From an uncultured Campylobacter sp. (GTDB lineage Bacteria; Campylobacterota; Campylobacteria; Campylobacterales; Campylobacteraceae): 8,732 nucleotides of DNA. Below are positions 1-5,956 of this stretch, piece by piece. The stretch covers positions 1-8,732 of the forward strand of contig NZ_CALIIS010000217.1 in the NCBI RefSeq assembly GCF_938017705.1, in the 5' to 3' direction. The notes below the pieces were generated by a model that did not search any database, was not told the origin of the DNA, and saw only the letters and a list, made by a program, of their open reading frames with translations. How positions within the stretch are numbered: the first letter of the stretch is position 1; the number at the start of each line of letters is the position of its first letter. The position numbers were made by a program, and so were the translations under genes.

Positions 1-1170
1 CTTCGCGCCCGTTTCGTCCGCGCAAATTTGCGTCTTAAGCTCGTCGAAGCTGCGCGGCAGATTAAATTTAAGCAGAATTTTTTTAGAGCTTTCGCCGTAA
101 ATTGCGATCTCATCGTCCGCACCTACGCCCAAAAAGCAGCGCAAAACCCGTTTTTTGGGATCATTTAAAAGCCCTTTTTCACGGCACGTAAGCGCAAAAA
201 GAGCGGAGTTTTTCTCCTTTGAGTTTTTTAGATATGAGCTTGCGCCGTCGCTTAAAAAGTCCTCGTTTTGCACGATCAAAAAGCCGTTTTGTAGCGGCGC
301 GACCTTAAAAATTTTATCTTTTTGCGCCGCGCTTTCGCATGTTGCGCTTAAAAAATAGATCCCGTCGCTTGCCAAAGCACGCACCAGCGCAAACACGAAT
401 ATGTCGCCCGCAAGCTTTACGTCAAAAAATTTAGGTGCGTCCTCGTGGTTTTTTCTAAAGATCGCATTGGTTTTTAGGCTTATGAGCGGCTTTTCAAAGG
501 CTGCGAGCGCGATTTTGCTCTTTTCGTCGCTAGCAAAAATCCCATCTAGCGCGCCCACTCCCGCAGCTATCAAAAAATCGGCGCTAAAATCCACGTCCGC
601 TTTGAGCGTGAAAGTTGCGCCGCTGCGCTCGATCTGCACCTGCCTTGCGTGAAGCAAGTTTAGGCGGCAAAGCTCCAACAAGCGGGCGAAATTTTCCCTG
701 CTTACCGCTTCAAATTTGCCGTCATGAAGAACGCCGGCGCCGCTTATTATTTCGAATTCGTTTTGAGACGGCTCGGAGTGAGCGAGGTACTCTTTCATCA
801 CTCGCGGAGTGAAGTTATTAAATTTAGCCGTATTATGGGCGTTTGAAATTTCATCCTCTAAAAATTTACTTATATCGCCCGAGGAGGTATCCTCAAACGC
901 GCCGTTAAATTTCAGCGTTTTCGCTTCGGCGCCATCCTCGTCCACCACGCGCACGGAGGATTTTGCCAAAAATATTGAGTTTGGAATCAGAGGCATCGCC
1001 TCGTCGCTAAATTCTAAAATTTCATCCTCGCCGCTGCGCATGAAAAGGCTTATTAAGTTCGCCTCTTTTTTTAGGCAAAACTCCAGCGTGCTTTTGCGGG
1101 CATAAAACAGCAAGAAGTGCGCTATCAGCGCGTTTTCATTAAGGTAGTTAAACTCATATGCTACTATCAT
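1..1170 (-). CDS. hydE: HydE-like hydrogenase accessory protein (3' end beyond window)
   Basis: Translating the minus strand from an ATG at 1170-1168 gives 390 codons without a stop, running off the window's left edge, so only the N-terminal part is seen. The protein starts MIVAYEFNYLNENALIAHF, is acidic and soluble-looking, and has no signal peptide, obvious membrane segment or metal-binding Cys cluster in the visible part. The start overlaps the hydD stop by 17 bp, with a purine-rich AAAGGGGGCGAG just upstream. It is named by position: in Helicobacter and Wolinella the fifth gene of hydABCDE is hydE, and in H. pylori hydE is known to be needed for hydrogenase activity, although its biochemistry is not well defined. 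I recognise no catalytic motif, so the name rests on synteny. All plus-strand frames here are shadows of this gene. Confidence 0.75.
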   Translation of the reverse strand, partial: MIVAYEFNYLNENALIAHFLLFYARKSTLEFCLKKEANLISLFMRSGEDEILEFSDEAMPLIPNSIFLAKSSVRVVDEDGAEAKTLKFNGAFEDTSSGDISKFLEDEISNAHNTAKFNNFTPRVMKEYLAHSEPSQNEFEIISGAGVLHDGKFEAVSRENFARLLELCRLNLLHARQVQIERSGATFTLKADVDFSADFLIAAGVGALDGIFASDEKSKIALAAFEKPLISLKTNAIFRKNHEDAPKFFDVKLAGDIFVFALVRALASDGIYFLSATCESAAQKDKIFKVAPLQNGFLIVQNEDFLSDGASSYLKNSKEKNSALFALTCREKGLLNDPKKRVLRCFLGVGADDEIAIYGESSKKILLKFNLPRSFDELKTQICADETGAK

Positions 1171-2032
1171 CTCGCCCCCTTTTTGCAAATCGATCCGCGA
1201 TATCTTGGGCGCTAAGATCGGCGATTTTTTCATGCGCGAAGCCAAGATCCGATAGGTACTTAAGCGCCGTTTTTTCCATGGTTTTTGAGGACTCTAATAT
1301 CACGGAGCTTAGCTTGAAGCTCGCCTCTTCGATGCGCCGCGGCACGACAGCTAAAATTTTAACGTGAGGCAGATCGCCGCAAAGATCCATCATCTGCAGG
1401 GTTTGAAGCATTTCGACCTCGTGTGCCGAGCCGCTCCAGCTGATCTGCTTAGGCATCGCGTCGTAGTCGAAAAAATACACCTCGCCGCCCTCTGCGCCGT
1501 CCGCGTCTATGCAATCTACGAGCAAAATTTCATCAAATTCCGCCATCGTAGGCATCAAAAAGCTAGCCAGAGTCCCGCCGTCGATAAATCGGATCTGATC
1601 CGTGCTACTGCTCGGCGCGGCTGAATTTACGGCGATAAAGTCCGTATCGATAGAGCTTTGCGCTGCGGAATTTATAAGGGAATTCTGCGAAGTAAAATTT
1701 AAAGCGAAATTCTGCTTTGCGGAATGTTCTGAAGTAGAATTTCGGTCTAAATTTACTGCTGCGAAATTTTGCTCGGAGTTAGAATTTCCACTCGCAGAAT
1801 TTTGCAAGGGGTCGCGCTCTATGGAATTTTGCGAGGTAGAATTTTGTATCGCAGATACTTGGGCGGAATTTTGCATAAAATTCTGCGCCGCGAAATTCTC
1901 GCCCGCCATAGAATTTCGTGCGGCGGTTTTAGGATAAAATTTATAGTTCTGCGCGAGCGCGCGGACGAAGTGCACGCCTATGCCCTCGTCCGCGTAGATG
2001 ACATTGCCGATACCCAGTACCAGCACCCTCAA
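1154..2032 (-). CDS. hydD: HydD, [NiFe] hydrogenase maturation endopeptidase with a large low-complexity insert
   Basis: This is the peptidase family M52 (HybD/HupD) protein that clips the C-terminal tail of the hydrogenase large subunit after Ni insertion, in the cytoplasm. It opens with the family signature LGIGN and YADEGIGV. Nickel-binding residues corresponding to E. coli HybD Glu16, Asp62 and His93 appear as Glu16, Asp173 (LVDCID) and His204 (GSAHEVEMLQ). It has 292 residues, whereas relatives are about 160-190. The excess is residues about 36-144, an N/Q/S/A/F-rich stretch between helix 1 (ALAQNYKF) and the strand IRFIDGG. Removing it leaves about 183 residues with normal spacing, so the frame is intact and the gene is not obviously broken. 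The start codon is TTG (2032-2030), overlapping the hydC stop as TTGA, with AAGGAAGAG at 2038-2046 as the ribosome binding site. Its presumed substrate is HydB, three genes upstream in direction of transcription order. Confidence 0.95.
   Translation of the reverse strand: MRVLVLGIGNVIYADEGIGVHFVRALAQNYKFYPKTAARNSMAGENFAAQNFMQNSAQVSAIQNSTSQNSIERDPLQNSASGNSNSEQNFAAVNLDRNSTSEHSAKQNFALNFTSQNSLINSAAQSSIDTDFIAVNSAAPSSSTDQIRFIDGGTLASFLMPTMAEFDEILLVDCIDADGAEGGEVYFFDYDAMPKQISWSGSAHEVEMLQTLQMMDLCGDLPHVKILAVVPRRIEEASFKLSSVILESSKTMEKTALKYLSDLGFAHEKIADLSAQDIADRFAKRGRDDSSI
1623..1916. repeat. In-frame array of RAATTY hexamers inside hydD
   Basis: There are 17 copies of RAATTY in 294 bp (one degenerate, GAATGT at 1722). 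Plus-strand positions are 1623, 1668, 1680, 1695, 1707, 1722, 1737, 1749, 1764, 1782, 1797, 1824, 1839, 1866, 1878, 1893 and 1911. Successive spacings are mostly 12 or 15 bp, otherwise 18, 27 or 45: always a multiple of 3. Several copies sit in a near-palindromic 12-mer like GCGRAATTYTGC (1704, 1761, 1794, 1863). In the hydD frame each unit reads Q/x-Asn-Ser/Phe, with Asn always AAT. On the opposite strand the same units read Ala-Glu/Lys-Phe-Cys. The array makes up most of the extra residues of HydD (codons 40-136). Confidence 0.9.
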
Positions 2033-2703
2033 GCGTGCTCTTCCTTTTTAAATTTATAGCCGCTTACGATCGCATCCATCGCACCGTCTCTACCCTTGAC
2101 AGCGTTAAAGACCGCCATATAGACGTGGATCGGTACGAAGATTATGATGATATTCATGCAAAGATGGTGAATCATTCGAACTTCGCTTAGACCGCCCATT
2201 GCAGCTTCTAGCGGGCGCAAGAGCCCATATAGCGCGCCGCCTAACCCCTCGTGATAGACGTGAATGTATAGAATCATTCCCGTTAGGCAGATTACGAATA
2301 ACACTAGATAAAAGCCCAGATAGGAGATGAACTGTAGTGGGTTATAAACGCCGCGAAGATGCGGGTGCTCGCCCAAAAAGATATAGTATTTGATCTGAGC
2401 TATCCAGACGCGCGGGCTAAAAAAATCCTTGATGCTTAAAAGCTCTTTTCTGCTCTTTTTATCGAAGAAGAAAAGATAAGTTTTAAAGATCGCCGCGCCG
2501 ATCATCGCAAAGCCGAAGATCAGATGCACGAATCTAAATTTAGCCTGCATGAAAAGTACCGGCTCGGGACTCACCTCGGGCGCGGTAAAAACAAAAGCGA
2601 TGTAATATCCGGTGATCACCAAAATCGTAATGCAAAGCGCACGCAGCCAGTGCGTGAGCCTAAGACCGATTGAGAATTCGTATTCCGCAAATCTTTTTTT
2701 CAT
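2029..2703 (-). CDS. hydC: HydC, cytochrome b membrane anchor of [NiFe] hydrogenase
   Basis: This integral membrane di-heme cytochrome b passes electrons from the periplasmic HydAB dimer to menaquinone. It has 224 residues, typical for HydC. Four hydrophobic segments are visible at about residues 22-40, 57-79, 126-147 and 179-201. Histidines 18 (RLTHWLR), 60 (FVHLIFG), 179/180 (MIHH) and 193 (VPIHVYM) match the heme-ligand His25, His67, His186 and His200 of Wolinella succinogenes HydC with a constant offset of 7. That makes the assignment firm. It starts with ATG 3 bp after the hydB stop, and its TGA stop overlaps the hydD TTG start by 4 bp, so it is translationally coupled on both sides. The C-terminus (KFKKEEHA) is charged. 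Confidence 0.97.
   Translation of the reverse strand: MKKRFAEYEFSIGLRLTHWLRALCITILVITGYYIAFVFTAPEVSPEPVLFMQAKFRFVHLIFGFAMIGAAIFKTYLFFFDKKSRKELLSIKDFFSPRVWIAQIKYYIFLGEHPHLRGVYNPLQFISYLGFYLVLFVICLTGMILYIHVYHEGLGGALYGLLRPLEAAMGGLSEVRMIHHLCMNIIIIFVPIHVYMAVFNAVKGRDGAMDAIVSGYKFKKEEHA
2038..2046 (-). promoter_or_regulatory. Ribosome binding site supporting the TTG start of hydD
   Basis: On the minus strand AAGGAAGAG lies five bases before the TTG at 2032-2030. It sits within the last codons of hydC. Together with the TTGA stop/start overlap it suggests that hydD is translated by ribosomes finishing hydC. No ATG gives a protein beginning with the conserved LGIGN motif. Confidence 0.6.
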
Positions 2704-2706
2704 CGT

Positions 2707-4428
2707 TTATCCTTTGCTGGGATCTACCCTATAGCAGCCAAGCTCCGCCCCTTTAGCGTCCATTACGTGCACGGCGCAAGCTATGCAAGGATCGAATGAA
2801 TGGATGCGGCGGATAATCTCTAGCGGCTTGGAAAGATCGGCAAGCTTAAGTCCGATCAAGCAGGATTCATAAGCGCCCATAGCGCCGTTTTTATCCTTCG
2901 GCGTGGCGTTCCAAGTAGACGGCACGACCGCCTGCCAGTTTTTGATGACGCCCTTTTCGATCCTGCACCAGTGGCTAAGTGCGCCGCGCGGCACATGACC
3001 GATATAGCGACCTTTGTACTCTTTGGAGTTATCGATTACATATTTTGCGCAGGTCTGCGTATCGCCGCTTTTGATGTTTGCGATCAAATTTTCTAGCGCA
3101 ATCAGTCCGTTGTCGGCTACGACTTTAGCCTCGATCATACGGCACGCCGTTCGTCCGAGCGTTGAAAATACCGCCTCAAGCGGCAAACCGGCGTCTTTTA
3201 GGAATTGATCCACGACCTTTACTACGCGCTCGTTTTTCTTAGCGTAATTTACCACGATATTTGCAAGCGGTCCTACCTGAAGCGGCTTGCCGTCGTAGCG
3301 CGGAGCCTTGATCCAGGTATACTTGCCCTGGGTATCGAGCACCTTCGTATGCGCTTCTTTGCCGTGCGCGTCGATGCTCTGTCCGTCCTTAAGGCCCGTA
3401 TAATTCGGCTCTTGCTCGCCATCGTAAGGATGAAGCGCCGCATCGTTTTTATACCACGCATGCGTTGCCTCCTCGGTGATCTTGTTCTCATCCAGCTCCA
3501 AAACCTTGCTAATATCGCCGTTCATAATCATGCCACTTTGAAATAGCCATTCGTTCTTTGAAAGCTGGAATTCTTGATGCGTCCATAAATTTGCCACACC
3601 GATATCGTTTAGCACGCTAGGCTCGTTGCCGTAAGCCTTCGCGGCCATTACGAGATCAGGATAGTAGGCGCGATTTACGAAGTCTGCGACCTCTTTAAAT
3701 TTAGACATATATTCGCCCAGTCTCGCAGGGCTTAGGATATCCATTACGCAGGTGACGCCGCCTACGGTGAGGCTTTGCGGATGAGGCTGTTTCGCACCGA
3801 ATATCGCCATCATCTGAGCCGCCGTGCGCTGAATGCGCAAACACTCAAGATAGTGCGAAAGAGCGATCAAATTTTGCTCCGGGCTAAGCTTATATGTTGG
3901 GTGACCGAAGTAGGCGTTGGCGAAAGGCCCCAAAGCGCCTTTCTTAACAAAAGCGCCCACGCGATCTTGCACCTCTTTTAGTTTATCCGCACCGCACGCA
4001 TAAGGGGTGTCGCAGTATTTAAACGCCTCCTCGCTTGCTTTTTTAGGATCAGCGCTAAGCGCGCTTACTACATCTACGAAATCAAGCCCGTGGAGTTGAT
4101 AAAAATGCACCGGATGATCGTGTAAAAACAGCGCGTTAGCCATCAACGTGCGCGTTAGCAAGGCATTTAGCGGCGGAGTGATACCAAGGGCGTTTTCTAC
4201 CGCGACGATGCCCGCTTTGTAGTGCGAGAAGGTGCAGACGCCGCAAATTCTTTGCATAAAAAATCCCGCGTCGCGCGGATCTCTGTTTTTTACTATGGTC
4301 TCAAGCCCGCGCCATAGCGTCGAGCTACTATAAGCCTCGCGCACGATGTTTTCATCATCCACTACGACCTCTATTCTTAAATGTCCCTCTATTCTGGTTA
4401 TCGGATCTATTACGATTCTTTGCGACAT
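2707..4428 (-). CDS. hydB: HydB, [NiFe] hydrogenase large catalytic subunit
   Basis: This is the large subunit of a group 1 respiratory uptake hydrogenase, carrying the Ni-Fe(CN)2CO centre that splits H2. It has 573 residues, normal for the family. The N-terminal motif RICGVCTFSH supplies Cys62 and Cys65, and the C-terminal motif DPCIACAVH supplies Cys548 and Cys551. Mature protein should end at His554; the 19 residues after it (555-573, beginning VMDAKG) are the tail removed by the HydD protease once nickel is in place. There is no signal peptide of its own: large subunits are carried through the Tat pore bound to the small subunit. It starts 2 bp after the hydA stop with a purine-rich AAGGGGAA at 4434-4441. 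Nothing is missing or interrupted. Confidence 0.98.
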   Translation of the reverse strand: MSQRIVIDPITRIEGHLRIEVVVDDENIVREAYSSSTLWRGLETIVKNRDPRDAGFFMQRICGVCTFSHYKAGIVAVENALGITPPLNALLTRTLMANALFLHDHPVHFYQLHGLDFVDVVSALSADPKKASEEAFKYCDTPYACGADKLKEVQDRVGAFVKKGALGPFANAYFGHPTYKLSPEQNLIALSHYLECLRIQRTAAQMMAIFGAKQPHPQSLTVGGVTCVMDILSPARLGEYMSKFKEVADFVNRAYYPDLVMAAKAYGNEPSVLNDIGVANLWTHQEFQLSKNEWLFQSGMIMNGDISKVLELDENKITEEATHAWYKNDAALHPYDGEQEPNYTGLKDGQSIDAHGKEAHTKVLDTQGKYTWIKAPRYDGKPLQVGPLANIVVNYAKKNERVVKVVDQFLKDAGLPLEAVFSTLGRTACRMIEAKVVADNGLIALENLIANIKSGDTQTCAKYVIDNSKEYKGRYIGHVPRGALSHWCRIEKGVIKNWQAVVPSTWNATPKDKNGAMGAYESCLIGLKLADLSKPLEIIRRIHSFDPCIACAVHVMDAKGAELGCYRVDPSKG

Positions 4429-4430
4429 GA

Positions 4431-5576
4431 TTATTCCCCTTTATCTTTCTTAAATGACGCAATCGCCGCGTGTGCCGCTACCGCAACACCCGTGATCGCT
4501 AAAATTCCGACACCTATCTTATCTGCGGTAGCATCAGCGCCGAGCCCGCCGAAAACGCTTTCGTAAAGGCGATCCGCCAAAGGCTCCTCAAAAGGTCCCA
4601 TATGATCCCAAAAATCAGGTTCCGAGCAACCTATACAGCCGTGACCCGCCTGTACCGGCCAGCTAGTGTGGGAGTTGAAGCGCTCGCGCGAGCAGTTATT
4701 AAATGTATAAGGGCCCTTGCAGCCTACTTTATAAAGGCAATATCCGTCCTTTGCGCCCGCATCGCCGAAGCTTTCTACAAACTCGCCCGCGTCGAAATGT
4801 CCGCGGCGCTCGCATAGATCGTGGATGCGCAGCCCGTAAGCCCATTTAGGCCTATTATAAACGTCCAAGCTCGGAAGCGTGCCGAAAAGGATAAAATTTA
4901 GCACGTTGCCGACGATGTTTTTTTCGCTAGGTGGACAGCCTGGGATGTTGATGACGGGTTTGTTTATGATTTTGTCCAAACCTACGGCGCCGGTCGGATT
5001 CGGAGCTGCGGCTTGGATACCGCCGAAGCTCGAACAGGTGCCGATCGCAAATATTGCTGCAGCGCCCTCGGCAGCGTGCTTGCAGTGCTGAGCTCCGCTC
5101 TTGCCCTCAGGACCCACGGTTAGGAAAAATTCATTCTCGCCGCTTGGAATTCCACCCTCTACCATCAAGATATAGCGCCCCTTGTATTTTTCGATCGCGC
5201 CCTCTAAATTTTCCTCGGCTTGCCAGCCTGCGGCAGCCATTATCGTCTCGTGATATTCTAGGCTGATGTAATCAAATATAAGGCTGTCGATGCTAGGCGT
5301 GTCGGTGCGCAGCAAGCTCTCGCTACAGCCCGTGCACTCCGCCATATGAAGCCAGATCACAGGCAAGCGATCCGCAAGCTCCGCCGCTCGCGCCACGCTC
5401 GGTGCAAATGCGGCCGGAAGACCGAGCATCGCGGTCATCGCTCCGCTCCATTTCATAAAATCGCGGCGCGAAAAACCCTTGCTTTTAAGCCTTTCTTGTA
5501 TGCTTTCCTCCGTTTTTATTCGCGGCAAACGCTCAACGGCATCAAGTCTAGCCGAAATTTGAGCCAAATCAACCAT
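4431..5576 (-). CDS. hydA: HydA, [NiFe] hydrogenase small subunit with Tat signal
   Basis: This iron-sulfur subunit pairs with HydB and wires the active site to HydC on the periplasmic face. It has 381 residues. A twin-arginine motif, SRRDFMKWSG (Arg37-Arg38), follows an unusually long charged n-region of about 35 residues. After it come a hydrophobic stretch (45-64) and a likely cleavage site near ARA-A at 62-65. Proximal cluster ligands are Cys81, Cys84, Cys181 and Cys214. His252, Cys255, Cys280 and Cys286 fit the distal [4Fe-4S] cluster. Cys295, Cys314 and Cys317 fit the medial [3Fe-4S] cluster. A C-terminal membrane helix (about 355-373) followed by KKDKGE anchors the dimer. It is the first gene of the hyd operon, with AGGAGGA at 5581-5587 four bases before the ATG, and a candidate promoter just upstream. 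Confidence 0.98.
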   Translation of the reverse strand: MVDLAQISARLDAVERLPRIKTEESIQERLKSKGFSRRDFMKWSGAMTAMLGLPAAFAPSVARAAELADRLPVIWLHMAECTGCSESLLRTDTPSIDSLIFDYISLEYHETIMAAAGWQAEENLEGAIEKYKGRYILMVEGGIPSGENEFFLTVGPEGKSGAQHCKHAAEGAAAIFAIGTCSSFGGIQAAAPNPTGAVGLDKIINKPVINIPGCPPSEKNIVGNVLNFILFGTLPSLDVYNRPKWAYGLRIHDLCERRGHFDAGEFVESFGDAGAKDGYCLYKVGCKGPYTFNNCSRERFNSHTSWPVQAGHGCIGCSEPDFWDHMGPFEEPLADRLYESVFGGLGADATADKIGVGILAITGVAVAAHAAIASFKKDKGE

Positions 5577-5580
5577 AATG

Positions 5581-5587
5581 TCCTCCT
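5581..5587 (-). promoter_or_regulatory. Strong Shine-Dalgarno site of hydA
   Basis: AGGAGGA on the minus strand lies four bases before the ATG at 5576. It is close to a perfect match to the anti-Shine-Dalgarno sequence and fixes the hydA start, giving the long n-region before the twin arginines. Confidence 0.8.
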
Positions 5588-5612
5588 GAAATTTAGGATA
5601 TTTTTAAATGGC

Positions 5613-5624
5613 ATTCTATCAAAA
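5613..5624 (-). promoter_or_regulatory. Candidate extended -10 promoter for hydABCDE
   Basis: On the minus strand the sequence TTTTGATAGAAT (-10 hexamer TAGAAT at 5613-5618, TG extension) resembles the extended -10 element used by the vegetative sigma factor of Campylobacter and Helicobacter. In those genera the -35 box is weak and is replaced by AT-rich periodicity, which is present upstream to about 5700. Transcription would begin near 5606, giving a leader of about 30 bases. This is pattern matching only. No operator for a known regulator was recognised. Confidence 0.5.
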
Positions 5625-5731
5625 TTTAGAATTCATGCACCTTAAATTTCGTTAGATTTAATTAAAATTTTATATTTATTCATCATCTAATGGGTTTAAA
5701 ATTTAAAAATAAAAGGCAGATTAAATTTACT

Positions 5732-5775
5732 CGGCGGATGAAACGTTAAATTACGGCGGAGAAAGCGTTAAAATT
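5732..5775. repeat. Imperfect tandem direct repeat, about 22-bp period
   Basis: CGGCGGATGAAACGTTAAAT (from 5732) is followed directly by CGGCGGAGAAAGCGTTAAAA (from 5754), with a few mismatches or indels. It lies about 125-170 bp upstream of the proposed hydA transcription start. It could be a paired binding site or a local duplication; nothing in the sequence decides. Confidence 0.5.
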
Positions 5776-5847
5776 TACGAATCAATGAAATTTCATCCAA
5801 GAATTTTATAGTAGCGGAAAGTATTTTAGGATAAAGCAGGCGTAGGT

Positions 5848-5921
5848 CGGATGATTTTGTGAAATACTCGCAAGGCGCACTATGTGTGCGCCGCAGCGAA
5901 GTATTTTTGTAAAATCATCCG
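5848..5921. repeat. 74-bp interrupted palindrome downstream of mfrE
   Basis: Outer arms CGGATGATTTT (5848-5858) and AAAATCATCCG (5911-5921) are perfect complements. Inside them AAATAC (5862-5867) pairs with GTATTT (5901-5906), and TCGC (5868-5871) with GCGA (5896-5899). A GC-rich tip, GGCGCAC (5874-5880) and GTGCGCC (5886-5892), closes a 5-base loop. Small internal loops separate the four stems. It starts 36 bp after the mfrE stop, so it may end or protect the mfr transcript, but there is no proper U-run after the stem on either strand. The long multi-stem shape also fits a REP- or MITE-like dispersed element. Confidence 0.8.
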
Positions 5922-5956
5922 TTAAATTTTAGAAAATTCTAAATATCTCCCAAAGA

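Larger units (their letters stand above)
5577..5956. other. Intergenic region between mfrE and hydA, no gene
   Basis: These 380 bp are AT-rich and contain no open frame with a plausible start and ribosome binding site on either strand; the longest ATG frames on the plus strand end within a few codons. The right part holds the 74-bp palindrome and a small AT-rich inverted repeat (TTTAGAA/TTCTAAA, 5928-5943). The middle holds an imperfect direct repeat and a 12-bp palindrome ATGAAATTTCAT (5785-5796). The left part carries the hydA promoter and ribosome binding site. It separates the mfr and hyd transcription units. Confidence 0.75.

Noticed and set aside
155..1105. Several plus-strand frames of 65-98 codons
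   Set aside because: The minus strand is open over the whole stretch and continues the hyd operon as hydE; the plus-strand frames overlap each other and look like no protein family.
1925..1936. Word TTTTAGGATAAA at the edge of the hydD insert, also present near 5824 between mfrE and hydA
   Set aside because: A 12-bp AT-rich match could be chance in this genome; the two places share no further flanking similarity that would indicate a mobile-element boundary.
3205..3546. Plus- and minus-strand frames inside hydB (113 and 72 codons)
   Set aside because: They lie wholly within the well conserved hydB coding sequence, with arginine-rich, shadow-like composition.
4682..4693. Perfect 12-bp palindrome GCTCGCGCGAGC
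   Set aside because: It lies inside hydA codons for conserved residues near Cys295; it is too short and central in a gene to suggest an operator or terminator.
5928..5943. Inverted repeat TTTAGAA/TTCTAAA just after mfrE as a terminator
   Set aside because: The stem is almost all A-T with a 2-base centre, which cannot form a stable hairpin loop; it is noted only as part of the intergenic region.
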